This document shows, piece after piece, positions 10,331-19,635 of a stretch of DNA of 64,000 nucleotides. The translations under genes were made by a program, and so were the position numbers. The stretch comes from Solanum dulcamara (taxonomy: Eukaryota; Streptophyta; Magnoliopsida; Solanales; Solanaceae), in NCBI RefSeq assembly GCF_947179165.1, contig NC_077237.1, positions 89,380,341-89,444,340 of the forward strand, read 5' to 3'. The first letter of the stretch is position 1; the number at the start of each line of letters is the position of its first letter. The notes below the pieces were generated by a model. The model was not told the origin of the DNA, made no database searches, and worked only from the letters and a program-made list of their open reading frames with translations.

Positions 10331-11941
10331 TTAATAATATGGAGGTGGTGGTGATGGAGAAGGAGTTGATGATGATTGATGGTAGTAAGGAGGTGGTGGT
10401 GATGGAGAAGGTGATGGTTTCTTGAAGTAGTTATTTTTTGGCAAAGACGACACTTTGTATTCCGGTTTAGGCACTGAAGGTACCTCTGGAACAGATGACA
10501 CCTTCTTATAGTTATCTTCTGAAATTGATGGTTTCATGTAGTAATCATTCTTTGGTAAAGAAGGCATCTTGTATTCTTGTTTAGGCACTAATGGTACCTC
10601 TGGAACATATGACACCTTCTTATAGTTATCTTCTGGAACTGATGACTTCTTATCATAATCATTCGTTGACAAAGAAGGCACCTTGTATTCTTCTTTAGGC
10701 ACTGAAGATACCACTGGAACATATGACACCTTCTTGTAGTTATCTTCTGGAACTAATGACTTTTTATCGTAGTCATTCTTTGGCAAAGAAGGCACCTTGT
10801 ATTCTTCTTTAGGCACTGAAGGCACCTTTGTTACATCTGAAACCTTTTTATAATTATCTTCTAGAACTACTGGCTTCTTGTAGTAGTCATTCTTGGGCAA
10901 AGAAGGCACCTTGTATTCTTCTTTAGGCACTGAAGGCACCTTTGGAACATCTGAAACCTTTCTATAATTATCTTCTAGAACTACTGGCTTCTTGTAGTAG
11001 TCATTCTTGGGCAAAGAAGGCACCTTGTATTCTTCTTTAGGCACTGAGGGCACCTTTGGAACATATGACGCCTTTTTGTAATTATCTTCTGGAACTACTG
11101 GCTTCTTGTAGTAGTCATTCTTTGGCAAAGAAGGCACCTTGGATTGTTCTTTAGGCACTGAGGGCACCTTTGGAACATATGACGCCTTTTTGTAATTATC
11201 TTCTGGAACTACTGGCTTCTTGTAGTAGTCATTCTTTGGCAAAGAAGGCACCTTGGATTCTTCTTTAGGCACTGAGGGCACCTTTGGAAAATATCGTACC
11301 TTCTTGTAGTTATCTTCTGGAACTGATGGCTTTTTATAGTATTCGTTCTTTGGCAAAGAAGGCACCTTGGATTCTTCTTTAGGCACTGCGGACACCTTTG
11401 GAACATATCGCACCTTCTTGTAGTTATCTTCTGGAACTAATGGCTTCTTGTAGTAGTCATTTGTTGGCAAAGAAGTTACCTTGTATTCCTGTTTAGGCAT
11501 TGAGGGTGCCTTGTATTCCTGCACTGAAGGCACCTTATATTCCTGTTTAGGCACTGAGGGCACTTTCTTATCTTCTGGAATTGATGGCTTCTTGTAATAG
11601 TCATTTTTTGGCAAAGATGGCATATTATATTCCTGTTTAGGCATTGAGGGAACCTTGTATCCCTTTTCAGGAATTAAGGGTACTTTCTTATAGTTATCTT
11701 CTGAAACAGATGGCTTTTGGTTGTAATCATTATTTGGCAAAGATGGAGCCTTATATTCCTTTTCAGGCACTGAATGTACCTTGTAGTCTTCACTTTTAGC
11801 TACTGTGATTGGTGCTTTATTGTAAGTTGAATCTGTTGATTCATATGAATAAGGTGAATATGCCATAGTGCATGTGGCAATCAAGAAAAATGCCAAAGCA
11901 CAAGCAAATTGAGACCGTTGCCTTTTCATTTGGCTCCCCAT
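10331..11941 (-). CDS. Secreted repetitive Pro/Lys/Tyr-rich cell-wall protein, paralogue 3
   Basis: Intronless frame of 536 residues, the longest of the array. Signal peptide 1 to about 27 (MGSQMKRQRSQ, LAFFLIATCTMA). Twelve KNDYYKKP-type repeats, most in a regular 38-residue (114-bp) unit with linkers VPKVPSVPKEE(S/Y)KVPSL. The middle units (about 10,780-11,330) are nearly identical at DNA level, pointing to recent unequal exchange. The C-terminus has two SPSPSPPPPYY blocks separated by HQSSST. Its last coding part and 3' flank are almost identical to paralogue 4. Tyr-rich repeats with Lys and Asp/Glu at fixed spacing suggest a structural, possibly cross-linked, wall polymer; this is inference. 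Confidence 0.86.
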   Translation of the reverse strand: MGSQMKRQRSQFACALAFFLIATCTMAYSPYSYESTDSTYNKAPITVAKSEDYKVHSVPEKEYKAPSLPNNDYNQKPSVSEDNYKKVPLIPEKGYKVPSMPKQEYNMPSLPKNDYYKKPSIPEDKKVPSVPKQEYKVPSVQEYKAPSMPKQEYKVTSLPTNDYYKKPLVPEDNYKKVRYVPKVSAVPKEESKVPSLPKNEYYKKPSVPEDNYKKVRYFPKVPSVPKEESKVPSLPKNDYYKKPVVPEDNYKKASYVPKVPSVPKEQSKVPSLPKNDYYKKPVVPEDNYKKASYVPKVPSVPKEEYKVPSLPKNDYYKKPVVLEDNYRKVSDVPKVPSVPKEEYKVPSLPKNDYYKKPVVLEDNYKKVSDVTKVPSVPKEEYKVPSLPKNDYDKKSLVPEDNYKKVSYVPVVSSVPKEEYKVPSLSTNDYDKKSSVPEDNYKKVSYVPEVPLVPKQEYKMPSLPKNDYYMKPSISEDNYKKVSSVPEVPSVPKPEYKVSSLPKNNYFKKPSPSPSPPPPYYHQSSSTPSPSPPPPYY

Positions 11942-12015
11942 TGAGAATATTTGTATTCTAAGGCTAGATGGTTATGTTTCTTCTGTCTTGTGTGTTTTAG
12001 ACTGGAGGAACTAGG

Positions 12016-12590
12016 AGTTTATATAGCTTAACTAAGATGGTCATTTGGATGCTCTCAAAATAATCCAAACATACCAGAGATTTTCCCATTTTGTTGGTTA
12101 ATGCTATTCCACTAAGGTCTTGAGATAATGGGAAGCCATGAACAATTCATACACTTATTTTTTAAAATCAAATCCAATATTTTATTGATTTCCAATAATG
12201 TTGTTCTTGTTCTTTTTTGTTGGTACATTTAAAATATGACTAGATAAAAATTTTAAAGTTGAAAAATATATGTTGTTGGCCTAACAAACACTAGTCATTA
12301 TTTTATGTCTTGAGAATTAGTTGAGTTATATGTACTTGATTAATATTTTTTTTCCACTCGGTGTTCGGTATCCAAATTGGAGCCCGACCAAATCTGAATT
12401 CGCACCTGAAAATCCACATTAAGGGTAAACCGCTACCTAATAAAGGCGATTCTATACCCAAAGAATTTCGAACTTGATTAAGGATGAACGAAAATACATA
12501 CCACTCCACCAGAACCGTTTTTGTTGTACTTAATTGATACTTTGAGCTCGTATGACTTAATATTCACAACATGGGACCGTACATTATAAA
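12016..12590 (-). promoter_or_regulatory. Promoter modules of paralogue 3, split by a SINE
   Basis: Minus-strand TATATAAA at 12018-12025, 77 bp upstream of the ATG. Block A at 12095-12154. Block B runs from about 12265, breaks at 12344, and resumes after 12525 (TACTTTGAGCTCGTATGACTTA... CATGGGACC). The break is the SINE insertion described separately. Confidence 0.6.
12344..12524 (-). mobile_element. Au-type SINE inserted in the paralogue-3 promoter block
   Basis: On the minus strand it begins with a tRNA-like head (GGTTCTGGTGGAGTGGTA, A-box-like; then AAGTTCGAAAT, B-box-like). It continues through GGTCGGGCTCCAATTTGGATAC and ACCGAACACCGAGTGG and ends in a T-rich tail. This matches the general layout of Au SINEs of plants. 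Imperfect target duplications TGTACTTGATTAAT (12331-12344) and TGTACTTAATTGAT (12525-12538) flank it, and paralogue 2 has the uninterrupted sequence. Confidence 0.82.
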
Positions 12591-13240
12591 TACTTTGCAT
12601 CACCAAGAATTAATGATAATATATTGGAAACTATTATTTCCAATATCATATATTTAATTTTATGTTTGATTTAACTATCTGGTATTTAGATAATCCACTG
12701 TAAAATTCACCTAAATCGCCTGTTAAATGCTTTTATATCTGAAGAAATAATCTAAACCATAGCTTAAAAAGATTTAATATGTAAGTAGTGAAACATTTTA
12801 ATTTTTAACCTTTTCATTATCTGATCAAAATGATTTACGTCTAGCAATGATGTAACTTAAATCATATCATGAGCCCGAAAAATCAAATATAAGAAATTAT
12901 TAGTTTCTGTCTTTTGCTTGCCGATAGTTGTGATGTTTTATATGGCTTGGATTATCAAAAAAAGTTGTTGCACTCGTGTTGAATTTTTCAAAAATACACT
13001 ATCAACGTGCACCTATTAATATTTTTGAAGAGTTCGAGTAACATAACTTATGTTCTAGTATTTTGCTATTAAATTTATGTGAAGAACGTGACAATTTCTG
13101 GAAGAATAGATAAATCTATATATAAACTTTTCATAAAAAAACTTGTATTCATTTGAAATAAGTGATCTCTGGAAACATTCAAAATAGAATTTAAATGACA
13201 AAACAATTACAATCTGAAATAGGAATAATTAATAGATGAA
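12590..13240. other. Spacer and older 3' flank of paralogue 4
   Basis: Contains a decayed CTAAATCGCC repeat near 12700-12730, one palindromic short element (12965-13048), and at about 13125-13235 a diverged 3' flank homologous to the flank of paralogue 2. No gene. A 68-residue frame at 12303-12509 lies within the SINE and promoter block and is not real. Confidence 0.5.
12965..13048. mobile_element. Short palindromic element, copy 1
   Basis: GTTGTTGCACTCGTGTTGAATTTTTC at the left pairs loosely with TTTTTGAAGAGTTCGAGTAACA at the right. Two better copies occur at 21066-21150 and 25312-25434. It is a common interspersed foldback type in Solanaceae; the superfamily cannot be assigned from this sequence. 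Confidence 0.5.
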
Positions 13241-13495
13241 ACTACATAAACTCTCAATAAAAAGAAGTTGTATTCAATTGAAACAATGTAATTCTATGGA
13301 AATATCCAAAATACAATATATATAATCAAAATACAAAACAATTGCAAACCGAGGAAGGAAAAGGAAAAACAACAAATAAAGAATTGCGAATTTTGCTATC
13401 ATGCCTTCAACTCAAAATATGAGAACCAAATTAGTTATATATGTTGAGCTGGAGAAGGACTTCCTTATAACATGTTGAACATGAAAGATGGAAAT
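13240..13495 (-). repeat. Second 3' flank of paralogue 4, near-identical to that of paralogue 3
   Basis: The stretch from about 13244 to 13495 repeats 10080-10330 with only a few differences (for example GAAAGGAAAAAC against GAAACGGAAAAAC). It lies directly left of the stop of paralogue 4 and continues into the last coding exon region. A diverged flank of the older type remains further left at 13125-13235, so two 3' flanks stand in tandem. Confidence 0.75.
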
Positions 13496-14944
13496 TTAAT
13501 AATATGGAGGTGGTGGTGATGGAGAAGGAGTTGATGATGATTGATGGTAGTAAGGAGGTGGTGGTGATGGAGAAGGTGATGGTTTCTTGAAGTAGTCATT
13601 TTCTGGCAAAGACGGCACCTTGTATTCTGGTTTAGGCACTGAAGGTACTTTTGGAACAAATGACACCTTCTTGTAGTTATCTTCTGGAACTGATGACTTC
13701 TTATCATAATCATTATTTGACAAAGAAGGCACCTTGTATTCTTCTTTAGGCATGGAAGGTACCTCTGGAACGTATGGCACCTTCTTGTAGTTATCTTCCG
13801 GAACTGATGACTTTTTGTCGTAGTCATTCTTTGGGAAAGAAGGCACCTTGTATTCTTCTTTAGGCACTGAAGGCACCTTTGGAACATATGACACCTTTTT
13901 ATAATTATCTTCTAGAACTATTGGCTTCTTGTAGTAGTCATTCTTGGGCAAAGAAGGCACCTTGTATTCTTCTTTAGGCACTGAGGTCACCTTTGGAACA
14001 TATGAGACCTTTTTGTAATTATCTTCTGGAACTACTGGCTTCTTGTAGTGGTCATTCTTTGGCAAAGAAGGTACCTTGTATTCTTCTTTAGGCACTGAGG
14101 GCACCTTTGGAACATATGACACCTTTTTGTAGTTATCTTCTGATGGCTTCTTGTAGTAGTCATTCTTTGGCAAAGAAGGCACCTTGGATTCTTCTTTAGG
14201 CACTGAGGGCACCTTTGGAAAATATCGTACCTTCTTGTAGTTATCTTCTGGAACTGATGGCTTCTTGTAGAAGTCATTCTTTGGCAAAGAAGGCACCTTG
14301 GATTCTTCTTTAGGCACTGAGGGCACCTTTGGAACGTATCGCACCTTCTTGTAGTTATCTTCTGGAACTGATGGCTTCTTGTAGTAGTCATTCTTGGGCA
14401 AAGAAGGCACCTTGGATTCTTCTTTAGGCACTGAAGGAACCTTTGGAACATATGGCACCTTCTTGTAGTTATCTTCTGGAACTGATGGCTTCTTGTAATA
14501 GTCATTCTTCGGCAAGTATGGTACATTGTATTCCGGTTTAGGCACTGATGGTACCTTTGGAACATATGGTACCTTCTTGTAGTCATCTTCTGGAACTGAT
14601 GGTTTCTTATAGTAGTCATTCTTAGGCAAAGATGACACCTTGTATTCTGGTTCAGGCACTAAGGTTCCCTTTGGAACAAATGACACCTTCTTGTAGTTAT
14701 CTTCTGGAACTGATGGCTTCTTGTAGTAATTATTCTTCGGCAAAGATGGTACCTTATATTCCTTTTCCGGCTCAGAGAGTACCTTATAGTCTTCACTTTT
14801 GGCTACTGTGCTTGGTATTTTATTGTATGTTGAATCTGATGGTTCATAAAAATAGGGTGAATATGCCATGGTGCATGTGGCAATCAAGAAAAATGCCAAA
14901 GCATAAGCAATTTGAGGCCATTGCTGCTTCATTTGGCTTCCCAT
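13496..14944 (-). CDS. Secreted repetitive Pro/Lys/Tyr-rich cell-wall protein, paralogue 4
   Basis: Intronless frame of 482 residues. Signal peptide 1 to about 27 (MGSQMKQQWPQ, LAFFLIATCTMA, then YSPYFYEP). Eleven KNDYYKKPSVPEDNYKK-type repeats, mostly in the 38-residue unit. One repeat (near 14140) has lost two codons and reads KKPSEDNYKK. The C-terminus has two SPSPSPPPPYY blocks separated by HQSSST, as in paralogue 3. A different minus-strand frame stays open for 195 codons (14032-14619) because the repeat is free of stops there; it has no signal peptide and is treated as a shadow. A secreted structural wall role is inferred. Confidence 0.86.
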   Translation of the reverse strand: MGSQMKQQWPQIAYALAFFLIATCTMAYSPYFYEPSDSTYNKIPSTVAKSEDYKVLSEPEKEYKVPSLPKNNYYKKPSVPEDNYKKVSFVPKGTLVPEPEYKVSSLPKNDYYKKPSVPEDDYKKVPYVPKVPSVPKPEYNVPYLPKNDYYKKPSVPEDNYKKVPYVPKVPSVPKEESKVPSLPKNDYYKKPSVPEDNYKKVRYVPKVPSVPKEESKVPSLPKNDFYKKPSVPEDNYKKVRYFPKVPSVPKEESKVPSLPKNDYYKKPSEDNYKKVSYVPKVPSVPKEEYKVPSLPKNDHYKKPVVPEDNYKKVSYVPKVTSVPKEEYKVPSLPKNDYYKKPIVLEDNYKKVSYVPKVPSVPKEEYKVPSFPKNDYDKKSSVPEDNYKKVPYVPEVPSMPKEEYKVPSLSNNDYDKKSSVPEDNYKKVSFVPKVPSVPKPEYKVPSLPENDYFKKPSPSPSPPPPYYHQSSSTPSPSPPPPYY

Positions 14945-15021
14945 TGAGAATATTTGTATTCCAAGGCTAGATATTGGTTTGCTTTTCTCTTTCTTGTGTG
15001 TTTTAGAATAGAGGAATTAGG

Positions 15022-15340
15022 AGTTTATATAACTTAACTAAGAATGTGATTTGATGATTTGGATGCTCTAAAAATAATCCAATTATATCAGAGGTTTTCC
15101 CTTTTTTTGGTTAATGCTGTTCCACTAAGGTCTTGAGATAATGTGAAGCCATGAACAATTCTTACATCTTTGCTTGGCTCACTTATTTAAAAATTAATAA
15201 ATCCATTTTTTTGTTGATTTCCAAGAATATTGTTCTGGTTCAGTTTTGTTGGTACATTGAAAATTGGACCAAATCAAAATTTTAAAATTATATGTACTTG
15301 ATGAGCACGACTTATAATCCACATCATGGCACCATACTTT
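15022..15340 (-). promoter_or_regulatory. Promoter modules of repeat-protein paralogue 4
   Basis: Minus-strand TATATAAA at 15024-15031, 80 bp upstream of the ATG. Block A at 15108-15165. Only the distal half of block B remains (about 15284-15334, TATATGTACTTGATGAGCAC), so the GATGTCATTATCAAAATC half has been lost. Confidence 0.6.
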
Positions 15341-16620
15341 TTCTTTTTCTTTTGGGAATCGTCCATGAAATCCGTAGCTTCTACTCTTCGGGTGTATATT
15401 GGGTAAATTCGTTCTTGTGCAATAGCTTATAAATCATACATAAAACGTAAATTGCATTAAAAAATCTTAATATAATGAGTGCAACTAAAAAATCGTTGGC
15501 GAAAGAAATCAATCTTTAGCCTCTCTTACCCTTACGAGTTCCATACATACTTTTCATTACCAAGAATGACAATATTTTGGATTTGATTAGGTTTGATACA
15601 AACTAGAAAAAATGGAAGCTATTGCTTTCAATGTCATATATTTAATTTTTTTTGTTTGACTAAACTGTCAGTTATTTAAAATTTATTGACTCAGATTAAT
15701 TCAAATATGTGTCGGGTATGATTCATTTTTAGGAAAAAAGTGAAATTAAATTACTCCATTCACTAGGATTGGACCCTACCAATATGATAATTAAATCGAT
15801 CAAATCTTTTAAAGATAATTTTTTTAAAATTCTCAAAATATTTTAATGTTCTAGCTTTAAAATTTCCAGTTGAAGAACAAAACTTCTGCAAAAATAGATT
15901 AAATGCACCTAAACTGTCACTAAATGCAATTAAGCCACCACTAAATACACAAACTATTGCTAAATGCACTAAATTTCCGCTAAATGCTTAAATATATGAA
16001 GGGTTTGTGGGAAATTCGTCACATTTTATCGTAAGTAATGTAACATTTTAAGAAACATTTATCTCCCGACTTCTCTTTCTCTGATTAAAATAATTCACTA
16101 CTTAGTTCGCTTTATTTCTTTTCTCCCATAAATTGTATATTTGTAACAATAGAGACTGTTTGTTTTCCAATTCTAATAGATTAGATATATTATACGGTTC
16201 TTTTGAGTAATATATATGGAAATGCACCCAACTCTTGTCTCTTGGAATCACCCAATCCTTTGTTACCTATTTTTGAAGTATTTGATGGTTGTGTTATGTT
16301 CCAATGTTGTTCTACTAAATTTATGTGAAGAAATTGGAAAATATTGGAAGAAAATAGATGAAACTACATAAACTCTCAATAAAAAGAACTTGAATTCAAA
16401 TGAAACAATTCTCTGGAAATATTCAAAATACACATAATTTAATTAAATGACAAAGCAATTGCAAGTCAAAGTAGAAAACAAAAAAAACAAAAAGAAATAA
16501 AGAATTACAAATTTTGACATCATGCCTTCGTATCATAATATGAGAACCCATACGGTTATTTATGTTGAGCTGGAGAAGGACTTCCTAGAAATATGCTGAA
16601 CATGTACGAAAAATGAAAAT
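15341..16620. other. Spacer between paralogues 4 and 5
   Basis: Contains the segment homologous to 9275-9560 (about 15350-15620), the clearest run of the CTAAATGCACC-type decayed repeat (15895-15995), and the 3' flank of paralogue 5 from about 16360. No gene was found; the 68-residue frame at 15763-15969 lies over the repeat. Confidence 0.5.
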
Positions 16621-18114
16621 TTAATAATATGGAGGTGGTGGTGATGGAGAAGGTGATGGTTTCTTGTAGTAGTCATTCTTTGACAAAGAAGAAACCTTGT
16701 ATTCTTCTTTAGGCACTGACGACGCCTTTGGAACATATGACACCTTTTTGTAGCTATCTTCTGGAACTGATGGCTTCTTGAAGTAGTCAAATTTTGGTAA
16801 AAATGACTCATATTCTGGTTTATCCATCGAGGGTACCTCTGGAACATAAGACGACTTCTTGTAGTTATCTTCTGGAATTGATGGTTTCTTGTAGTAGTCA
16901 TTTTTTGGCAAAGAAGGCACCTTGTATTCTTCTTTAGGCACTGAAGGCACCTTTGGAACGTATAACACCTTTTTGTAGTTATCTTCCGAAATTGATGGCT
17001 TTTTGTAGTATTCATTCTTTGGCAAAAAAGGCACCTTGTATTCTTCTTTAGGCACTAAAGCCACCTTTGGAACGTATGACACCTTTTTATAGTTATCTTC
17101 TGAAACTGATGCCTTCTTGTAGTAGTCACTCTTTGGCAAAGAAGGTATCTTTGGAACATATGACACCTTCTTGTAGTCATCTTCTGGAACTGATGGCTTC
17201 TTGTAGTAGTCATTCTTTGACAAAGAAGACACCTCGTATTTTTCTTTAGGTACTGAGGGCACCTTTGAAACATATGTCACCTTTTTATAGCTATCTTTTG
17301 GAACTGATGGCTTCTTGTAGTAGTTATTCTTTGGCAAAGATGGCACCTTGTATTCCGGTTTAGGCACTGAGGGCACCTTTGGAATATATGAGACCTTTTT
17401 GTAATTATCTTCTGGAACTACTAGCTTCTTGTAGTAGTCATTCTTTGGCAAAGAAGGCACGTTGTATCCTTCTTTAGGCACTGAGGGCACCTTTGGAACA
17501 TATGACACCTTTTTATAGTTATCTTCTGAAACTGATGGCTTCTTGTAGTAGTCATTTTTTGGCAAATAAGGTACCTTGTATTCTTCTTTAGGTACTGAGG
17601 GCACCTTTGGAACAAATGACACCTTTTTGTAGTTATCTTCTCGAACTAATGGCTTCTTGAAGTAGTCAAATTTTGGCAAAAATGACTCCTTATATTCTGG
17701 TTTAGCCATCGAGGGTACCTCTGGAGCATATGACACCTTGTTGTTGTTATCTTTTGAAACTGATGGCTTCTTGTAGTAGTCATTCTTTGGCAAGAATGGC
17801 GCCTTGTATTTCTGTTTAGGCACTGAAGGTACCTTATATTCCTGTTCAAAAACTGATGGTACTTTCTTGTAGTTATCTTCTGAAACCAATGACTTCTTGT
17901 AATAATCATTCTTTGATAGTGCCTTAAATTCCTTTTCAGGCAGTGAGGGTACATTTAAGTCCTCATTTTTGGCTTCTGTGCTTGGTACTTTATTGTATGT
18001 TGACTCTGTTGATTCATAAGAATAAGGTGAATATGCCATAGTGCACGTGGCAATCAAGAAAAATGTCAAAGCACAAGAAAATTGAAGCCATTGCTTCTTC
18101 ATTTGGCTTCCCAT
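16621..18114 (-). CDS. Secreted repetitive Pro/Lys/Tyr-rich cell-wall protein, paralogue 5
   Basis: Intronless frame of 497 residues. Signal peptide 1 to about 27 (MGSQMKKQWLQ, LTFFLIATCTMA, then YSPYSYES). Twelve repeats of the KNDYYKKP type, more diverged than in paralogues 3 and 4: two are PKFDYFKKP preceded by a shortened linker, and one linker is missing so that PKIPSLPKSDYYKKAS is compressed. The C-terminus is one SPSPSPPPPYY block with no HQSSS segment, as in paralogue 2. It is the first gene of the array in transcription order and its upstream block B is absent. A cell-wall structural role is inferred from the secretion signal and Tyr/Pro motifs. Confidence 0.85.
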   Translation of the reverse strand: MGSQMKKQWLQFSCALTFFLIATCTMAYSPYSYESTESTYNKVPSTEAKNEDLNVPSLPEKEFKALSKNDYYKKSLVSEDNYKKVPSVFEQEYKVPSVPKQKYKAPFLPKNDYYKKPSVSKDNNNKVSYAPEVPSMAKPEYKESFLPKFDYFKKPLVREDNYKKVSFVPKVPSVPKEEYKVPYLPKNDYYKKPSVSEDNYKKVSYVPKVPSVPKEGYNVPSLPKNDYYKKLVVPEDNYKKVSYIPKVPSVPKPEYKVPSLPKNNYYKKPSVPKDSYKKVTYVSKVPSVPKEKYEVSSLSKNDYYKKPSVPEDDYKKVSYVPKIPSLPKSDYYKKASVSEDNYKKVSYVPKVALVPKEEYKVPFLPKNEYYKKPSISEDNYKKVLYVPKVPSVPKEEYKVPSLPKNDYYKKPSIPEDNYKKSSYVPEVPSMDKPEYESFLPKFDYFKKPSVPEDSYKKVSYVPKASSVPKEEYKVSSLSKNDYYKKPSPSPSPPPPYY

Positions 18115-18189
18115 TAAGATAATTTGGATTCTAAGGCAAGATGGTTATGTTTTTCTTTTTCTTGTGTGTTTTAGAATAGAGGAAGTAGG

Positions 18190-18317
18190 AGTTTATATAG
18201 CCTAAACTAAGAAAGTGACTTGATGATTTACATACTTAAAATAATCCAAACATATTTGGTTATTGCTATTGCACTAACATTTTTTAGATAATGGGAAGCC
18301 ATGAACAATTCATACAC
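18190..18317 (-). promoter_or_regulatory. Promoter modules of repeat-protein paralogue 5
   Basis: Minus-strand TATATAAA at 18192-18199, 78 bp upstream of the ATG. Block A at about 18256-18317 is the most diverged copy (TTATTGCTATTGCACTAACA). No block B is found further out. Confidence 0.55.
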
Positions 18318-18714
18318 CTTTTCATGGCTCAATTATTTTATAAAATTAAATCAAAAACTTTGATTCTCTTACATAAAAAAATGGTGTGTGGATTTCCTGT
18401 AAAACTCTTTGATGTGTGCTTCAACTTCATTTTTTTAAAGTTGTAAGGTCCTATAGGATATTATCTAAACTTTAGGGGGTTAAATGAACCTTTCCTAAAC
18501 TTCAGTATATCTATATGATAATTAACCATTTTCCCCCTTCCCCTTCTTCAATCGCCGTTTTTTCTTCAGCACAAAGAACAAATTATTTTTTTTCTCGAAA
18601 TTTTCACAAATCTTTTGTTTCTAGTAACTTCCATGGATATATTATGCAAGTAGATTTCAGAAAATACTGAAAGTTTCAGTTTTTTTTGAGGTTTCAAATC
18701 TTGATACTTGGCTG

Positions 18715-19030
18715 AATCAAATACTAATTACAGGTATCAATTTTTATGTTGATTGAGTACCAAGATTACTTTTTTTATTCAAATTGAATGAACACCCATG
18801 TATCAAGATTGGATAAAATTCTTGTTTTAGGTATCAAATTGCATGTACATTGAATACCAAGTTTGCTTTTTTATTGACTCTTAAGTTAAAATTGAATCAA
18901 ATTCTAATTGCTTGTATCAAATTTATGTTCTTGTAGTGTCAAGTTTACTTTTTTATTCAACTTGTATTGACCCATAAATCAAGATTGTATCAAATACTAA
19001 TTGCTGGTATCAAATTGTGTGTTCATTCAG
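18715..19030. repeat. Degenerate ~92-bp tandem repeat, about 3.5 copies
   Basis: Units begin near 18718, 18810, 18895 and 18985. They share TCAAATACTAATT(A/G)C, GGTATCAAATT and a run of T followed by ATTCAACTTG. The repeats lie in the presumed leader or leader intron of the methyltransferase gene. Confidence 0.6.
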
Positions 19031-19047
19031 TAGAATTTTGTGGGTCT

Positions 19048-19165
19048 TTCGGAAATAGCTTCTCTACCTCAGCGGTTAGTGGTAAGGTTTGTGTACTCTA
19101 TACTCTCCCAAGATTTCACTGGCGGGATTTCACTGGGTATTTCGTTGTTCTGGTTGTTGACGTTG
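19048..19165 (+). mobile_element. LINE / TS-type SINE tail fragment
   Basis: Reads TTTCGGAAATAGCTTCTCTACCTC, GGTAAGGTTTGTGTACTCTATACTCTCC and TTTCACTGGGTATTTCGTTGTT. This is the same tail as at 58826-58945 and, reversed, at 778-905. Only the 3' part is present. Confidence 0.6.
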
Positions 19166-19635
19166 ACATGTTGTCATTTCGACTGTTTAAACTGCAATTG
19201 GTTGATTGTTTTGCTGCTTAATTAGCTCATGTGAACTGGAAAATAACTATTTGATATGGTTTCTTAAAGGGCTTGAAGCTTTGTATTTTGGGTTGAGCTC
19301 TCGCATTGTCTTTTGAAATTGTCCGTACTTGTAGAAGCAGATTTTGAATTTTAAGCCAGTGAATGTAAAATACAGTACATTACTACTACTTTGTGGTAAT
19401 GAGTACGTACCTAGTATAACAAATGAATAAATCTTGACGTATTTGTGTGTGATGTGTTGTGTGTGTATGTGTAAAACTACACCCCCTGCCGCATACTGAA
19501 CCTGGCCCTGTGTTCAGGCTTGGCTAATTTGTAGTCTGTAGAAGGGCATTTTTGGTAGATGATAGAAAGGTGTGTCAACAACCTCCGTTGCTAAGGCTTT
19601 ATGAGCATGTTTTAATTTGGCAGGAGTTATCTAAG

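Larger units (their letters stand above)
18318..19635. other. Region upstream of the methyltransferase gene, with repeats
   Basis: Contains a degenerate tandem repeat of about 92 bp (18715-19030; each unit has ATCAAATTCTAATTGC, GGTATCAAATT and TACCAAGTTTACTTTTTTATT-like parts) and a LINE/TS-SINE tail at 19048-19165. A pyrimidine-rich stretch with CTTCTTCAATCGCCG near 18545 may be the leader of the downstream gene. A likely splice acceptor (TTTGGCAG ending at 19623) precedes its ATG, so the leader is probably spliced. Confidence 0.5.
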
